46,343 nt of DNA, from positions 1 to 46,343 of the forward strand of contig NZ_JACJTU010000053.1 of the NCBI RefSeq assembly GCF_014698835.1. The letters run 5' to 3'. A program made the translations under genes and the position numbers. Positions 9,401 through 16,578 of this stretch are shown piece by piece. Under the pieces are notes generated by a model that ran no database searches, had not been told where the DNA came from, and saw nothing but the letters and a program-made list of their open reading frames with translations. The number at the start of each line of letters is the position of its first letter. The stretch's first letter is position 1. Source of the stretch: Nostoc paludosum FACHB-159 (GTDB taxonomy: Bacteria > Cyanobacteriota > Cyanobacteriia > Cyanobacteriales > Nostocaceae).

Positions 9401-11799
9401 GCGGTATGCAATGCCAAAGCTAATTCATACTGTTCCTGCCAACAGTTAGTTGCTAAGCAGTTAATCCCCATTGTCAGATAATCCAAGGCTGGCTGATATG
9501 CTGCTGAGGCTTTGGCTTTGTTACCTGCTGTTAAGTTCAACTGAGCTAGTTCCTGTCGCTGTTGAGCATCTGTAATCAAATCGATGCCGAAATTCAGTTG
9601 GTTAACAATGTCAAAAATCTTTTCTTCTTGTTTGGAGGGGGTAATGCCTTGTAATAATAGTTGCCCAACCCGCAAGTGTACTGCCTGTTTTTCGTCAGTG
9701 GGAATCAGTGAGTAAGCTGCTTGTTGGACGCGATCGTGGAGGAATTTGTATACTACATCCAAATTTGTCAAGGCTGTTACTTCTCCATCGGCAACTTGCA
9801 AGAGTTGGTAGTCATTACCTTGGGGTGAAATTAGTCCTGTTTGCAAGGCTTCCCAGAGTTGGGCAGCTATATCTGCGAGGGATTTTGAGCTAGCGATCGC
9901 CAAAATATGCAAATCAAAAGTGTTACCAATACAAGCTGCTAATTTTAAAGCTTCTTGGGTTGCTGCTGGCAGCTTTTGAATTTTCAGCGCCATCAACTCA
10001 ACTACGTTATCGGTAATCTGCGCTGCCTGGATTTTTGCCAGTTGCCACTGCCATGTCCGTTGAGTGAAATTAAACTGTAGCAATCCTTCTGTATACAGCG
10101 ACTTCAAAAACTCATTCATGAAGAAGGGATTGCCGTTGGTCTTCTGCTGAAGCAGTTCTGCTAAAGGAGTAACTTCTGCTAAATCTGCATTGTTGAGGGT
10201 ATCGCTCAAAAGTTGTTGAATTTGGGGCAATGCTAGGGGCGTTAAGGTCAGTTCGTGAATAGTTACCCCTGCTTGTTCTAAGGATGCGATCGTTGTCCGC
10301 AGGGGATGGGTTTTATCTACTTCATTATCGCGATAAGCACCAATCAGCAATAGATATTGACTGTCTGCTTGACTAATTAACAACTCAATCAGTTGGAGTG
10401 ATGCACTATCCGCCCATTGCAGGTCATCCAAGAACATCACTAAAGGATGTTCTTTTTGGGTAAACACCTTAATAAAGTTTTGCAAGACTAAGTTAAACCG
10501 AGCTTGTGCTTCCTTGGGTGATAGTTCTACAACAGGTGGCTGAGTCCCAATAATCAGTTCCACCTCTGCAATCACTTCAATAATTACCCGACCATTGACA
10601 CCAAGAGCATTTAATAATTTTTCGCGCCAAGTGGTAATTTCTGCTTCGCTGGTAGTTAACAGCTGGCGAATTAAAGCTTGAAATGCTTGAATTAAAGAAC
10701 TGTAGGGAATGTTACGTTGCAACTGGTCAAACTTCCCGGAAATAAAATATCCCCGCTGTTGGGTAATTGGTTTATAAATTTCTTGCACCAGGGCTGATTT
10801 GCCAATTCCAGAATAACCTGCAATTAGCATCACTTCGCTTTGTCCGTAACTGGCTCGCTCAAAAGCTGCGAGCAAATGTGCCACTTGTGCTTCTCGTCCG
10901 TACAGTTTTTGCGGAATTTGAAATCTACCGGAGCGATCTTGCTGTCCTAGTTCAAATAATAGAATTTGCCCTGTACTATTGAACATCTCAAGGCATTGCT
11001 TTAAATCTGCCTGCAATCCAAAAGCACTTTGATAACGTGCTTCGGCGGTCTTTTCCAGCAGCTTCATCACAATTTGCGAAAGCGCTGGCGGAATTTGGGG
11101 ATTGATTTGATCGGGCGGAATCGGCTGTTTGGCAATATGGCTGTGAACTAGTTCTACAGGATCGTCGCTAATAAAAGGTAATTGCTGGGTCAATAGTTCG
11201 TAGAAAGTAACTCCTAAAGAGTAAAAGTCTGTGCGATAATCAAGCGATCGATTCATCCGTCCTGTTTGTTCAGGAGAAATATAAGCCAGAGTCCCTTCTA
11301 AAACATTCAGATTTCGCAAGGTGGGATTTTCCCGTGACAGCCTAGTAGCAATCCCAAAGTCAATTATTTTCGTTTGTTGAGTCTTGGGATTGAGCAGAAT
11401 ATTGCCAGGATTAATGTCTTTATGAATAATCTGTTGCTGGTGAATTTCTTCTAAAGCTGTTGCTATTTGTATAGCCAATGACCAAAAATTTTGTATTGGT
11501 AAAGGCGATTGATTAAGTAACCCACGCAGAGGTTGTCCACCAAAATCCTCTAAAACTAACACGAAGGTGTTTTGATATTTTTTCAAGTCGTAGGCTTGAA
11601 TAATTCCAGGCGCTTGAAAGCAGCGCGTCAGATCGTATTCAAGTTTAAACCGGGCGATCGCTTCTGGGGGTGGGTATTCTTGCCGCAGAACTTTCAGGAC
11701 TACTGGTTGTCGATCTAACTCTCGATATCCTCGATAAACCTGAGAATTGGGGCTGGCGTGCAGTTCTGTCAGGACTTTATACCCTTCCAGTTCGATCAT
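6442..11799 (-). CDS. Ser/Thr kinase - AAA ATPase - GAF - class III adenylate cyclase
   Basis: This 1785-residue multidomain signalling protein carries, in order: a Ser/Thr kinase (about 1-265; VVLKVL lysine, HKDINPGN catalytic loop, DFG, SPEQTG); a regulatory ATPase (about 290-650; GYSGIGKS Walker A, LVMFLDDLQWAD Walker B); a helical TPR-like middle (about 750-1250); a GAF domain (about 1330-1480); and a class III cyclase (about 1540-1710). The cyclase has the metal aspartates (VLFTDIRSF, KYIGDA) and the NLASRIEG Asn/Arg pair. Lys in DKYIGD and Asp in RMDSTVIS fit ATP rather than GTP, so cAMP is the likely product. Many cyanobacterial relatives with this front half end in a histidine kinase. 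The start at 11799 begins directly at the kinase fold. It is convergent with the N gene. Confidence 0.88.
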   Translation of the reverse strand: MIELEGYKVLTELHASPNSQVYRGYRELDRQPVVLKVLRQEYPPPEAIARFKLEYDLTRCFQAPGIIQAYDLKKYQNTFVLVLEDFGGQPLRGLLNQSPLPIQNFWSLAIQIATALEEIHQQQIIHKDINPGNILLNPKTQQTKIIDFGIATRLSRENPTLRNLNVLEGTLAYISPEQTGRMNRSLDYRTDFYSLGVTFYELLTQQLPFISDDPVELVHSHIAKQPIPPDQINPQIPPALSQIVMKLLEKTAEARYQSAFGLQADLKQCLEMFNSTGQILLFELGQQDRSGRFQIPQKLYGREAQVAHLLAAFERASYGQSEVMLIAGYSGIGKSALVQEIYKPITQQRGYFISGKFDQLQRNIPYSSLIQAFQALIRQLLTTSEAEITTWREKLLNALGVNGRVIIEVIAEVELIIGTQPPVVELSPKEAQARFNLVLQNFIKVFTQKEHPLVMFLDDLQWADSASLQLIELLISQADSQYLLLIGAYRDNEVDKTHPLRTTIASLEQAGVTIHELTLTPLALPQIQQLLSDTLNNADLAEVTPLAELLQQKTNGNPFFMNEFLKSLYTEGLLQFNFTQRTWQWQLAKIQAAQITDNVVELMALKIQKLPAATQEALKLAACIGNTFDLHILAIASSKSLADIAAQLWEALQTGLISPQGNDYQLLQVADGEVTALTNLDVVYKFLHDRVQQAAYSLIPTDEKQAVHLRVGQLLLQGITPSKQEEKIFDIVNQLNFGIDLITDAQQRQELAQLNLTAGNKAKASAAYQPALDYLTMGINCLATNCWQEQYELALALHTAAAEAAYLGGDFERMDALTEEVLQKTSSTIDRVQVYAIEIQAAIARDRLLAASQLGLQVMQLLGIPLAHNPGQPQIILGLLKTKLALGGKQVHTLADLPKLTNPTKLAAIRILASIASATYLAAPNVFPLTVFKQVELSAKYGNAAESAFAYATYGLILCGVVGDLPGGYKFGELALKVLDRFNAKHLQARTLFVVNSFVRHWQEPLQNTISSLHAAFQIGRDTGDTEYAAFCANTCSMHSYFSGQNLAELDECLAIYGEAVHQFKKQPIFTLTQLYRQVVANLQGKNANPCQLVGEFYDATVMLPQHIEGNYRTAIFYVYTNHLTLNYWFEDYATAVNNADLAIPYLDAVIALYIVGWFYFYDSLGRLALACFVNAAERQKLLQRVAANQKKLQVWAKFSPVNYTHKLALVEAEWHRVHGESSQAIACYDRAIALAQSNQYLNEAALANELTAKFYLAENKFKIAQVYLQEARYLYLQWGAIAKVKDLEAKYPEIFTRSPEKVIKSLTTTSYNQTSLTSTSRSESLDLVTVIKAYQALSEEIHLDKLLSNLMRILMENAGAQRGFLLLESKGKFLIEAQGSVGENRIQVLESLSIEDSQTLSTAIVNYVIRTKTNVVLNDAIHEAVDIGEFIKDPYIRQHQPRSILCTPLINQGKLTGIVYLENNLTTGAFTPDRLELLNLLSAQAAISIENARLYTDLAALNKAYERFVPRQFLQFLNKQSIIDVQLGDQVQREMSVLFTDIRSFTTLSESMTPAENFRFINAYLSRMEPIILQHNGFIDKYIGDAIMALFAGDADDAVLAGIAMLQTLTTYNEERQARGYLPIQIGIGINTGSLILGTVGGMNRMDSTVISDAVNLASRIEGLTKTFNAPLLITDQTFQRLQHRDRYGIRVVGQVKVKGKANAVTVHEVFAADPPKIGAGKTATLEIFASALACYEQQQFAVAAEYFQDCLQQNPWDRVAKMYLECCQLGQQTGSIFTEIVNF

Positions 11800-11911
11800 A
11801 AATTACTCAAGCGTTTGCTGTATTGTTAGGGTCTATTCAGTATAAATTGCTAACCTTGCAAGTGAACAGGTTGTAAATTACGTACCCATAACTTACGCGC
11901 TCAGCTACCCC

Positions 11912-11995
11912 AACCTTACCTGCTTGCAACACGTAGATGCGATCGCCATTACGAATTGTACTCAGCCGATGGGCGATCGCAATGCGATTGAACCG
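11912..11995 (-). pseudogene. Fossil of an ABC transporter ATPase C-terminus
   Basis: Translated on the minus strand, this stretch reads RFNRIAIAHRLSTIRN then GDRIYVLQAGKV. That is the H-loop region of an ABC transporter ATPase. It nearly matches the peptidase-less NHLM transporter in this window (RIAIAHRLSTIRNAHRIYVL). The reading has no Walker or signature motif on the upstream side and no proper end, so only a scrap remains. It lies on the same strand as, and downstream of, the two leftward RiPP-type genes at 12163-13559, which suggests the end of a lost export cassette. Confidence 0.75.
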
Positions 11996-12057
11996 GGTGT
12001 GGGGACGGCGTTGGAAGGATTGCTATAGGGCTACTATTTGATTGCGTGAAAATATAC

Positions 12058-12095
12058 GTAGGGTGCGTTAGGATGAAATCCGTAACGCACCCTAC
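12058..12095. repeat. Inverted repeat of the 'gggtgcgtta' type
   Basis: GTAGGGTGCGTTA (12058-12070) pairs exactly with TAACGCACCCTAC (12083-12095) around 12 nt. This is a common dispersed cyanobacterial palindrome. It lies just past the end of the leftward gene at 12163 and could also end its transcript. Apart from this and the ABC fossil, 11800-12162 holds nothing I can assign. Confidence 0.75.
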
Positions 12096-12162
12096 TGGAC
12101 TGTTATCAATGGTTAATGTCTCGTCCTCTGGTTGTTCGTGGTAAGCTTTGGTTTGATTGGAT

Positions 12163-12903
12163 TTACCGAATTTGCTTCGATGTCTGTTTTCTTACTTTAG
12201 GAAAAGAGCGATCGGATGCTACTTCGTGGAGAATCTGAGATGAGTAACTGTTATTGGTCACTATTTGTGGACAACGATAACACGCTGCTTTACCTTCCTG
12301 TTGCCACCAGCGACAACTAGAACGGATCTGGCAAGCTGGTAAAGTTTCCACAACAGTTGGTAACTGCTCAACGATACGCATGGCTAAACGACAGTTTGCA
12401 CCATCAAAATGCTGACATGCGTTAGCTTGACAAGACGATGCGATCCTAAAAATTTCTGTAGGTTTAACCGGGCCTGATAAAGCTAAAATTTCCTCTGTAA
12501 CTGGCTGAGATTCTTTTAAATAAGTGATGCTTGCTGCTTCGACAGTACCTCCTACTACACCAAACACAACAGTGTCACCTATTTTTGGTTGTCCACTAGG
12601 ACATAATGGCAATTTTACTGAGTCCACTACATCTTGCGATACATTAGCAGCTTCCTCATAGTTTGTTTCAAATTCCTTGTATGATGTAATTGGAGACAAA
12701 GGTTGGCTAATATATTCTTCAAATAGGCTTTCCCAACCTCCAATTTCATAAAGTGACTGTGACTTTTTCCAAGGAGTAATCATTTGACGTGCTGCGATCG
12801 CTCTTTCTTTAGCATGGAGGGTAGCATTTTCTAATTCTTGTGTTTCAATGCTCTGAGGCTTCAATGTATATTGGTTGTGAGATAAATATATTGATTGTTG
12901 CAT
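12163..12903 (-). CDS. Unknown cysteine-rich protein in the RiPP region
   Basis: I do not recognise this 246-residue protein. The N-terminal ~90 residues are polar and helical. A middle part (about 105-135; GDTVVFGVVGGTVEAASITYL) looks beta-rich. The C-terminal part holds seven of the eight cysteines, as C-x4-C-x7-C (CQANAC...ANC) and C-x5-C-x10-C-x2-C (CQIRSSC ... ACYRC). Such spacing suits metal or Fe-S binding. The gene lies 161 bp downstream of the double-leader precursor on the same strand, so a role in its modification or handling is possible but unproven. The start is the ATG at 12903; no clear ribosome binding site is visible. Confidence 0.7.
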   Translation of the reverse strand: MQQSIYLSHNQYTLKPQSIETQELENATLHAKERAIAARQMITPWKKSQSLYEIGGWESLFEEYISQPLSPITSYKEFETNYEEAANVSQDVVDSVKLPLCPSGQPKIGDTVVFGVVGGTVEAASITYLKESQPVTEEILALSGPVKPTEIFRIASSCQANACQHFDGANCRLAMRIVEQLPTVVETLPACQIRSSCRWWQQEGKAACYRCPQIVTNNSYSSQILHEVASDRSFPKVRKQTSKQIR

Positions 12904-13064
12904 AGAGTTAATTTAATTTTTTTATCCTACAAACAAAAATAATTTTATTTCCCATTTCTGAAGTTATAGGGTGTTCGATAAAACGCGAACACCCTAAGTT
13001 AAAAATTGAGGAATAACCTATGTAACTCAATTGAAAAATGTTAGAATTTTGGAGTCAAAAATGT

Positions 13065-13559
13065 TCATAAAATATCATTGATAACCAGGCCTATAGTATG
13101 TCCGATACCACCTGCAACCATCATCAAGTCTAAATCATTTAGCTCTTCATTATTAGTATTAACTGGCACAACAAGATGTTTAATAGTTAGTGTGTCTTCG
13201 TAAACACAAATTTTTAAATTATCGGATAAATCTGTGCCTATTACTTTTTTAATTGTGTCTTTAGGATTTTGTAGCAACTGAGATTTAAAATTTTCATCTT
13301 GCCAAGCACGTTGTATTACTGCTTGGAATACAGGTACAGATTCTGCCAAGTTGCTTCCTTGAAATTTTGATTTTAACGGTAAAACTAAATTTTTTAAATC
13401 TAAACTATCCTCATGAACTTTGAGTTCAATTGTATCAGAAACATGAACACCCATCTCAGCAAATACAGGTTTGGGGTTGGCAATGAACTGATTTTTTAGT
13501 TTTTCGTCAGCCCACAAACATTGTAGTATAGCGTCATAGCTTTTGATTTGATTGTTCAT
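13065..13559 (-). CDS. NHLP-type RiPP precursor with two tandem leader domains
   Basis: This 164-residue precursor-like protein carries the nitrile-hydratase-like leader domain twice. Copy 1 spans about residues 8-64 (LWADEKLKNQFIANPK ... VHEDSLDLKNLVLPL). Copy 2 spans about 77-133 (AWQDENFKSQLLQNPK ... VYEDTLTIKHLVVPV). The end is leader-like: an acidic stretch, VAGG at 148-151, then the 13-residue tail IGHTIGLVINDIL with no cysteine. NHLP leaders normally occur once, so this is a fused duplication. Maturation would cut after the double glycine, as done by C39 peptidases such as the one encoded at 19096. GGG at the upstream edge (gggataattatcATG) may serve as a weak ribosome binding site. 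It is divergent from the second precursor gene. Confidence 0.82.
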   Translation of the reverse strand: MNNQIKSYDAILQCLWADEKLKNQFIANPKPVFAEMGVHVSDTIELKVHEDSLDLKNLVLPLKSKFQGSNLAESVPVFQAVIQRAWQDENFKSQLLQNPKDTIKKVIGTDLSDNLKICVYEDTLTIKHLVVPVNTNNEELNDLDLMMVAGGIGHTIGLVINDIL

Positions 13560-13840
13560 GATAATTATCCCTATTTTTTGTTTTTGATTTGGATATGTTG
13601 TTATAAAATGACAATCAATTTTGTATACACTAATAAAATTTTATGCAGGCTTTATTAGCGATATAACATACTTATTGATTAGTTCTTTTAGCTATTGTAT
13701 AACACCATATTTTGCAACGCTTAAAGCTTGTATTAACATGCTTAGCAATTATAAATTACTGTAAAATTTGTACACATAACAATGTGCAATTTTTAGGCAG
13801 TACTAACATTTTTTTATTTTTTGGGTTGGTGTTAATATTT

Positions 13841-13980
13841 AAATACTATAGGACTCATATTTGATTTATGAAAAAACTCGGTACACCTCAATTTCCGAAA
13901 ATCTTATTGCCTGTTGTCTTTTGCCTCTTGCCTACCCACATATATAATTTCAGAAATCAAACCTGATTCCTATAGTACTT
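13841..13980. repeat. MITE-like element, copy 1
   Basis: Inverted ends are CTATAGGACTCATATTTGAT (from 13846) and ATCAAACCTGATTCCTATAG (to 13975). They match over about 28 bp with few mismatches and extend outward as A-x-TACTATAGG. The interior has the 'ttgcctcttgcctac' text common between Nostoc genes. No clear target duplication is seen. Confidence 0.7.
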
Positions 13981-13984
13981 GAAT

Positions 13985-14108
13985 TATATAAGACTCGTCT
14001 TTAATTTTTGAACAAAATTCCCTAACCTTTAATCTTCTATAAACCTCTTACCTATTGACTCTTACTTATCTACATAGAGAATTTCAGAAATCAAACCGGA
14101 TTCCTATA
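13985..14108. repeat. MITE-like element, copy 2 (diverged)
   Basis: The right end, TTTCAGAAATCAAACC-G-GATTCCTATA (14082-14108), is nearly identical to that of copy 1. The left end (TATAAGACTCGTCTTTAATT) is more diverged. The two copies lie head to tail. Confidence 0.6.
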
Positions 14109-14274
14109 AAAAGTCTTAAACTGCTATTAAATTACATTAAATAAAAGTTAAAGAAAATTTAATATATTGAAATAATCTAAAAAAAAGTGAGTCTGAGTCA
14201 AAAATAAGGCATTGTTATTTTATTTTTATAATTATTTAATTAATAATAATTATATTTCTCCAATGGAGCCACAA

Positions 14275-14532
14275 ATGTCTACAACAATGAGCAAACAAGA
14301 GATTGAAGCAAAACTAGCTACTTTGGTTCAACAAGACGAGTCTTTCAAGCATAATTTAATTACCAATCCTAGACTTACTCTTGAAGAAATTGGATTAGGT
14401 TTTCTTCCTTCTGACATACAAATTATTGTTGCAGAATCTGGTAGCGAACAAGAGTTATCTGATAACGAATTAGAAAATGTATCTGGAGGAGCAGAAGTAA
14501 GCGTTGGTATTACAATTACAATCAAATTTTAG
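14275..14532 (+). CDS. NHLP/Nif11-type RiPP precursor with 13-residue core
   Basis: This 85-residue precursor-like peptide has a leader with the family pattern LVQQDESFKHNLITNPRLTL, then ILxxD/E-type strands and an acidic SDNELENVSGG ending at Gly71-Gly72. The remaining 13 residues, AEVSVGITITIKF, alternate small polar and hydrophobic residues and contain no Cys. I chose the ATG at 14275 because GGAG at 14266-14269 sits 5-6 bases ahead. The upstream ATG (14263) and TTG (14212) would place the leader behind extra residues. It opens the rightward RiPP gene set. The lack of cysteine argues against a lanthipeptide. The actual modification cannot be told from sequence. Confidence 0.78.
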   Translation: MSTTMSKQEIEAKLATLVQQDESFKHNLITNPRLTLEEIGLGFLPSDIQIIVAESGSEQELSDNELENVSGGAEVSVGITITIKF

Positions 14533-15034
14533 TGGTTAATTAATCGGCAAATTTTCTGTGTAGTAAGCATAGTTTATTCTCCTTAAGTATGTTCTTCGGA
14601 ACTAAGTTAAGTCTTGGATATACTAAACTTTGTATAGAACAAGAACATTCTTAAGGATTCCGAGGTTATTTAATGTGGTAATTCTGATTTATTTAGCTCA
14701 GATTAGTTATTAAATTGAGCTAAAGTTTATTTTATTAATGTTTAGCAGTACGAATTTAGCAGAGTAAATAATAAAACTTAAAAAAGTAGAGCTTTATCTA
14801 AAATTTGTGTATTTCTTATGTCAGCTTTACCGCTTATTGTTATTACAGGATTTAAGAGTTAGTCTTCACTAAAAAAGCTTGCGATCGCCATTAGTTAAGA
14901 TGATTTTATTTGTACAGTTGGGAAATATCATGTCTTGACTGCAAAATTAGATTTTTATTAGCTAATACAAACAGCTTTTTAAGTGTTATATATCTCAAAA
15001 ATCTGAGCTTAACTAATCAAATTAGGAGTACATA
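14533..15034. other. Intergenic region between two precursor genes
   Basis: No gene is seen in these 502 bp. A long inverted repeat sits 48 bp after the first precursor: CCTTAAGTATGTTCTT (14581-14596) against AAGAACATTCTTAAGG (14641-14656), one mismatch, 44-nt spacer. The remainder is AT-rich and may hold a promoter for the next precursor. Confidence 0.55.
14581..14656. repeat. 16-bp inverted repeat after the first precursor gene
   Basis: The arms CCTTAAGTATGTTCTT and AAGAACATTCTTAAGG differ from perfect pairing at one base and enclose 44 nt. It may be a mobile miniature element or a transcript-end structure. No T-run follows. Confidence 0.65.
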
Positions 15035-15280
15035 ATGTCTAACCCCAATGAAAATATCCAACCATACCAATCAAGAGAACTTGTAAATATTGATGAAACA
15101 GGAAGAGTAGTAATTAACAATCCTGAGTTAGGAAAGATGACCGATGAATTAAGCTTAGAAGAACTAGAGGCAGTATCTGGTAGTGGTCTTAACATCCATT
15201 GTCCAAGCACCACTAATTCTTCTCAGTGCCAATGTCCCAGTACAAAAGAAGTAAGCCAAGCTGCATTACAAGCAGAATAA
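15035..15280 (+). CDS. Putative radical-SAM RiPP precursor with three cysteines
   Basis: This 81-residue peptide has an acidic leader ending in LSLEELEAVSGSG (Gly49-Ser-Gly51), a variant of the double-glycine site. The tail of about 30 residues contains Cys56, Cys65 and Cys67, with the tetrapeptide CPST repeated (56-59 and 67-70) and many Ser/Thr. AGGAG at 15024-15028 gives a strong ribosome binding site for the ATG at 15035. It lies directly upstream of the radical SAM gene, separated by hairpins, which is the usual precursor-maturase order. Thioether crosslinking of Cys would make it sactipeptide- or ranthipeptide-like. I do not recognise the family, so this is inference. Confidence 0.72.
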   Translation: MSNPNENIQPYQSRELVNIDETGRVVINNPELGKMTDELSLEELEAVSGSGLNIHCPSTTNSSQCQCPSTKEVSQAALQAE

Positions 15281-15391
15281 TTTGTGAAAGTTAAGGAGTA
15301 CTGTTTGTCAATAACCAGTATTTCTCAAATATTGCTATTTAAAACCCCAACAAGATTAATATGAATATTAACTTTTGGGATTGAGAATAAC

Positions 15392-15426
15392 AGCTACAAA
15401 GCTAAAAAATATTAAGCTTTGTAGCT
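15392..15426 (+). terminator. Perfect hairpin between precursor and radical SAM genes
   Basis: AGCTACAAAGCT (15392-15403) pairs perfectly with AGCTTTGTAGCT (15415-15426). A T-run occurs about 12 nt later. Such a partial terminator would let the precursor be made in excess over its enzyme. A second hairpin follows (GGGACTTCCAA 15455-15465 with TTGGAAATCCC 15489-15499, one mismatch). Confidence 0.6.
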
Positions 15427-15557
15427 AAAAATGATCTTTTTTCGCTGCGTGTAAGGGACTTCCAAATAAAAAAATATACAATTATTTCTTGGAAATCCCT
15501 AAACTGCATTGCTTTTTTCTTTTCACTAATTTTGACGCTCATTATAAGGATAATTCC

Positions 15558-16562
15558 ATGACTGCAACAATTTCTCCATTCACTCAAAGCAATTTTGATA
15601 ATTTGCGGCGGGCAGCATTAATATCAAATCGCTATTTAAAACTTATATTAATGCCCACAGAAAAATGTAACTTTCGGTGTACATACTGTTATGAAGATTT
15701 TACAGTGGGACGTATGAAGGAAGAAACCATTACAGGTGTTAAAGCATTAATTGATAGGCGCTCTATCGATTTAGAACACTTACAAATATCATGGTTTGGC
15801 GGAGAACCACTAATTGCTAAAGATATTGTATTTGAAATTTCTGAATATGCGATGAACTTAACTCGTAAGTATCCTAAATTACGTTATGAAGGTGACATGA
15901 CAACAAATGCATATTTTCTAGATTATAATACAACCGTAGCTCTAGCAGATGTAGGAATTAAATCTTACCAAATTTCTCTTGATGGGCCTCGCGAAATACA
16001 TAACAAAAGCCGAATTCGTGCAGATGGTAGTGGCACTTATGACAAAATTTGGGAGAATTTGCTAGCAATCCGTAATAGTTCATTACCAGTTTCTGTTGTA
16101 CTTCGTATTCACTTCACTGTGGATACTATTCAAATGCTCGAACCGTTAATAGATAATATTAAAAAAGAATTTATTTCTGACTCTAGATTTTCTATATTTT
16201 TTAAGGCTATTGAACGTCTAGGTGGTTCTAATGATGAATCTATAAAAATATTATCTGAAGCAGAAAAAGAACAGGTGGTTCAATTATTAAAAAACAAGTT
16301 AGTTGGGGAAACTACACCATCAGAAAGTTTATTTGCACACTCACATATCTGTTATGCATCACAACCAAATTCTTTGGTAATTCGCTCAAATGGTGATGTA
16401 GGAAAGTGTACAGTAGCTCTTTACGATGAACGAAATAAAATTGCTTCTTTACAGCCAGATGGAATGCTAAAGCTAATACCAGGTCGTCTTGCTCCTTGGC
16501 TTCGTGGAATTGAAACACTTGACCCAGCTACACTCGCCTGTCCCCTTGTTAATTTAACCTAA
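15558..16562 (+). CDS. Radical SAM peptide maturase (SPASM-like C-terminus)
   Basis: This 334-residue enzyme has the radical SAM cluster motif CNFRCTYC (Cys37, Cys41, Cys44), a WFGGEPL motif and the strand QISLDGPREIHNKSR. The C-terminal part resembles a short SPASM region: HICYASQPNSLVIRSNGDVG followed by KCTVAL, and a last cysteine at 328 (LACPLVNLT). Fewer cysteines than a full SPASM suggests one auxiliary cluster. I considered a frameshift after the stop, but relatives ending in an 'ACPL' motif are plausible, so I treat it as complete. AAGGA at 15545-15549 supports the ATG at 15558 over a start at 15489. It probably modifies one or more of the neighbouring precursors, most likely the three-cysteine peptide just upstream. 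Confidence 0.87.
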   Translation: MTATISPFTQSNFDNLRRAALISNRYLKLILMPTEKCNFRCTYCYEDFTVGRMKEETITGVKALIDRRSIDLEHLQISWFGGEPLIAKDIVFEISEYAMNLTRKYPKLRYEGDMTTNAYFLDYNTTVALADVGIKSYQISLDGPREIHNKSRIRADGSGTYDKIWENLLAIRNSSLPVSVVLRIHFTVDTIQMLEPLIDNIKKEFISDSRFSIFFKAIERLGGSNDESIKILSEAEKEQVVQLLKNKLVGETTPSESLFAHSHICYASQPNSLVIRSNGDVGKCTVALYDERNKIASLQPDGMLKLIPGRLAPWLRGIETLDPATLACPLVNLT

Positions 16563-16578
16563 AACAACAGCGAGAAAA

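Larger units (their letters stand above)
13560..14274. other. Divergent intergenic region between two RiPP precursor genes
   Basis: This AT-rich stretch of about 715 bp should hold promoters in both directions. I see no gene. Two tandem inverted-repeat elements fill its centre (listed separately), so they separate the two precursor transcription units. Confidence 0.6.

Noticed and set aside
12163..12903. Nitrile hydratase subunit or ferredoxin
   Set aside because: Cysteine spacing fits neither, and no homologous core is seen.
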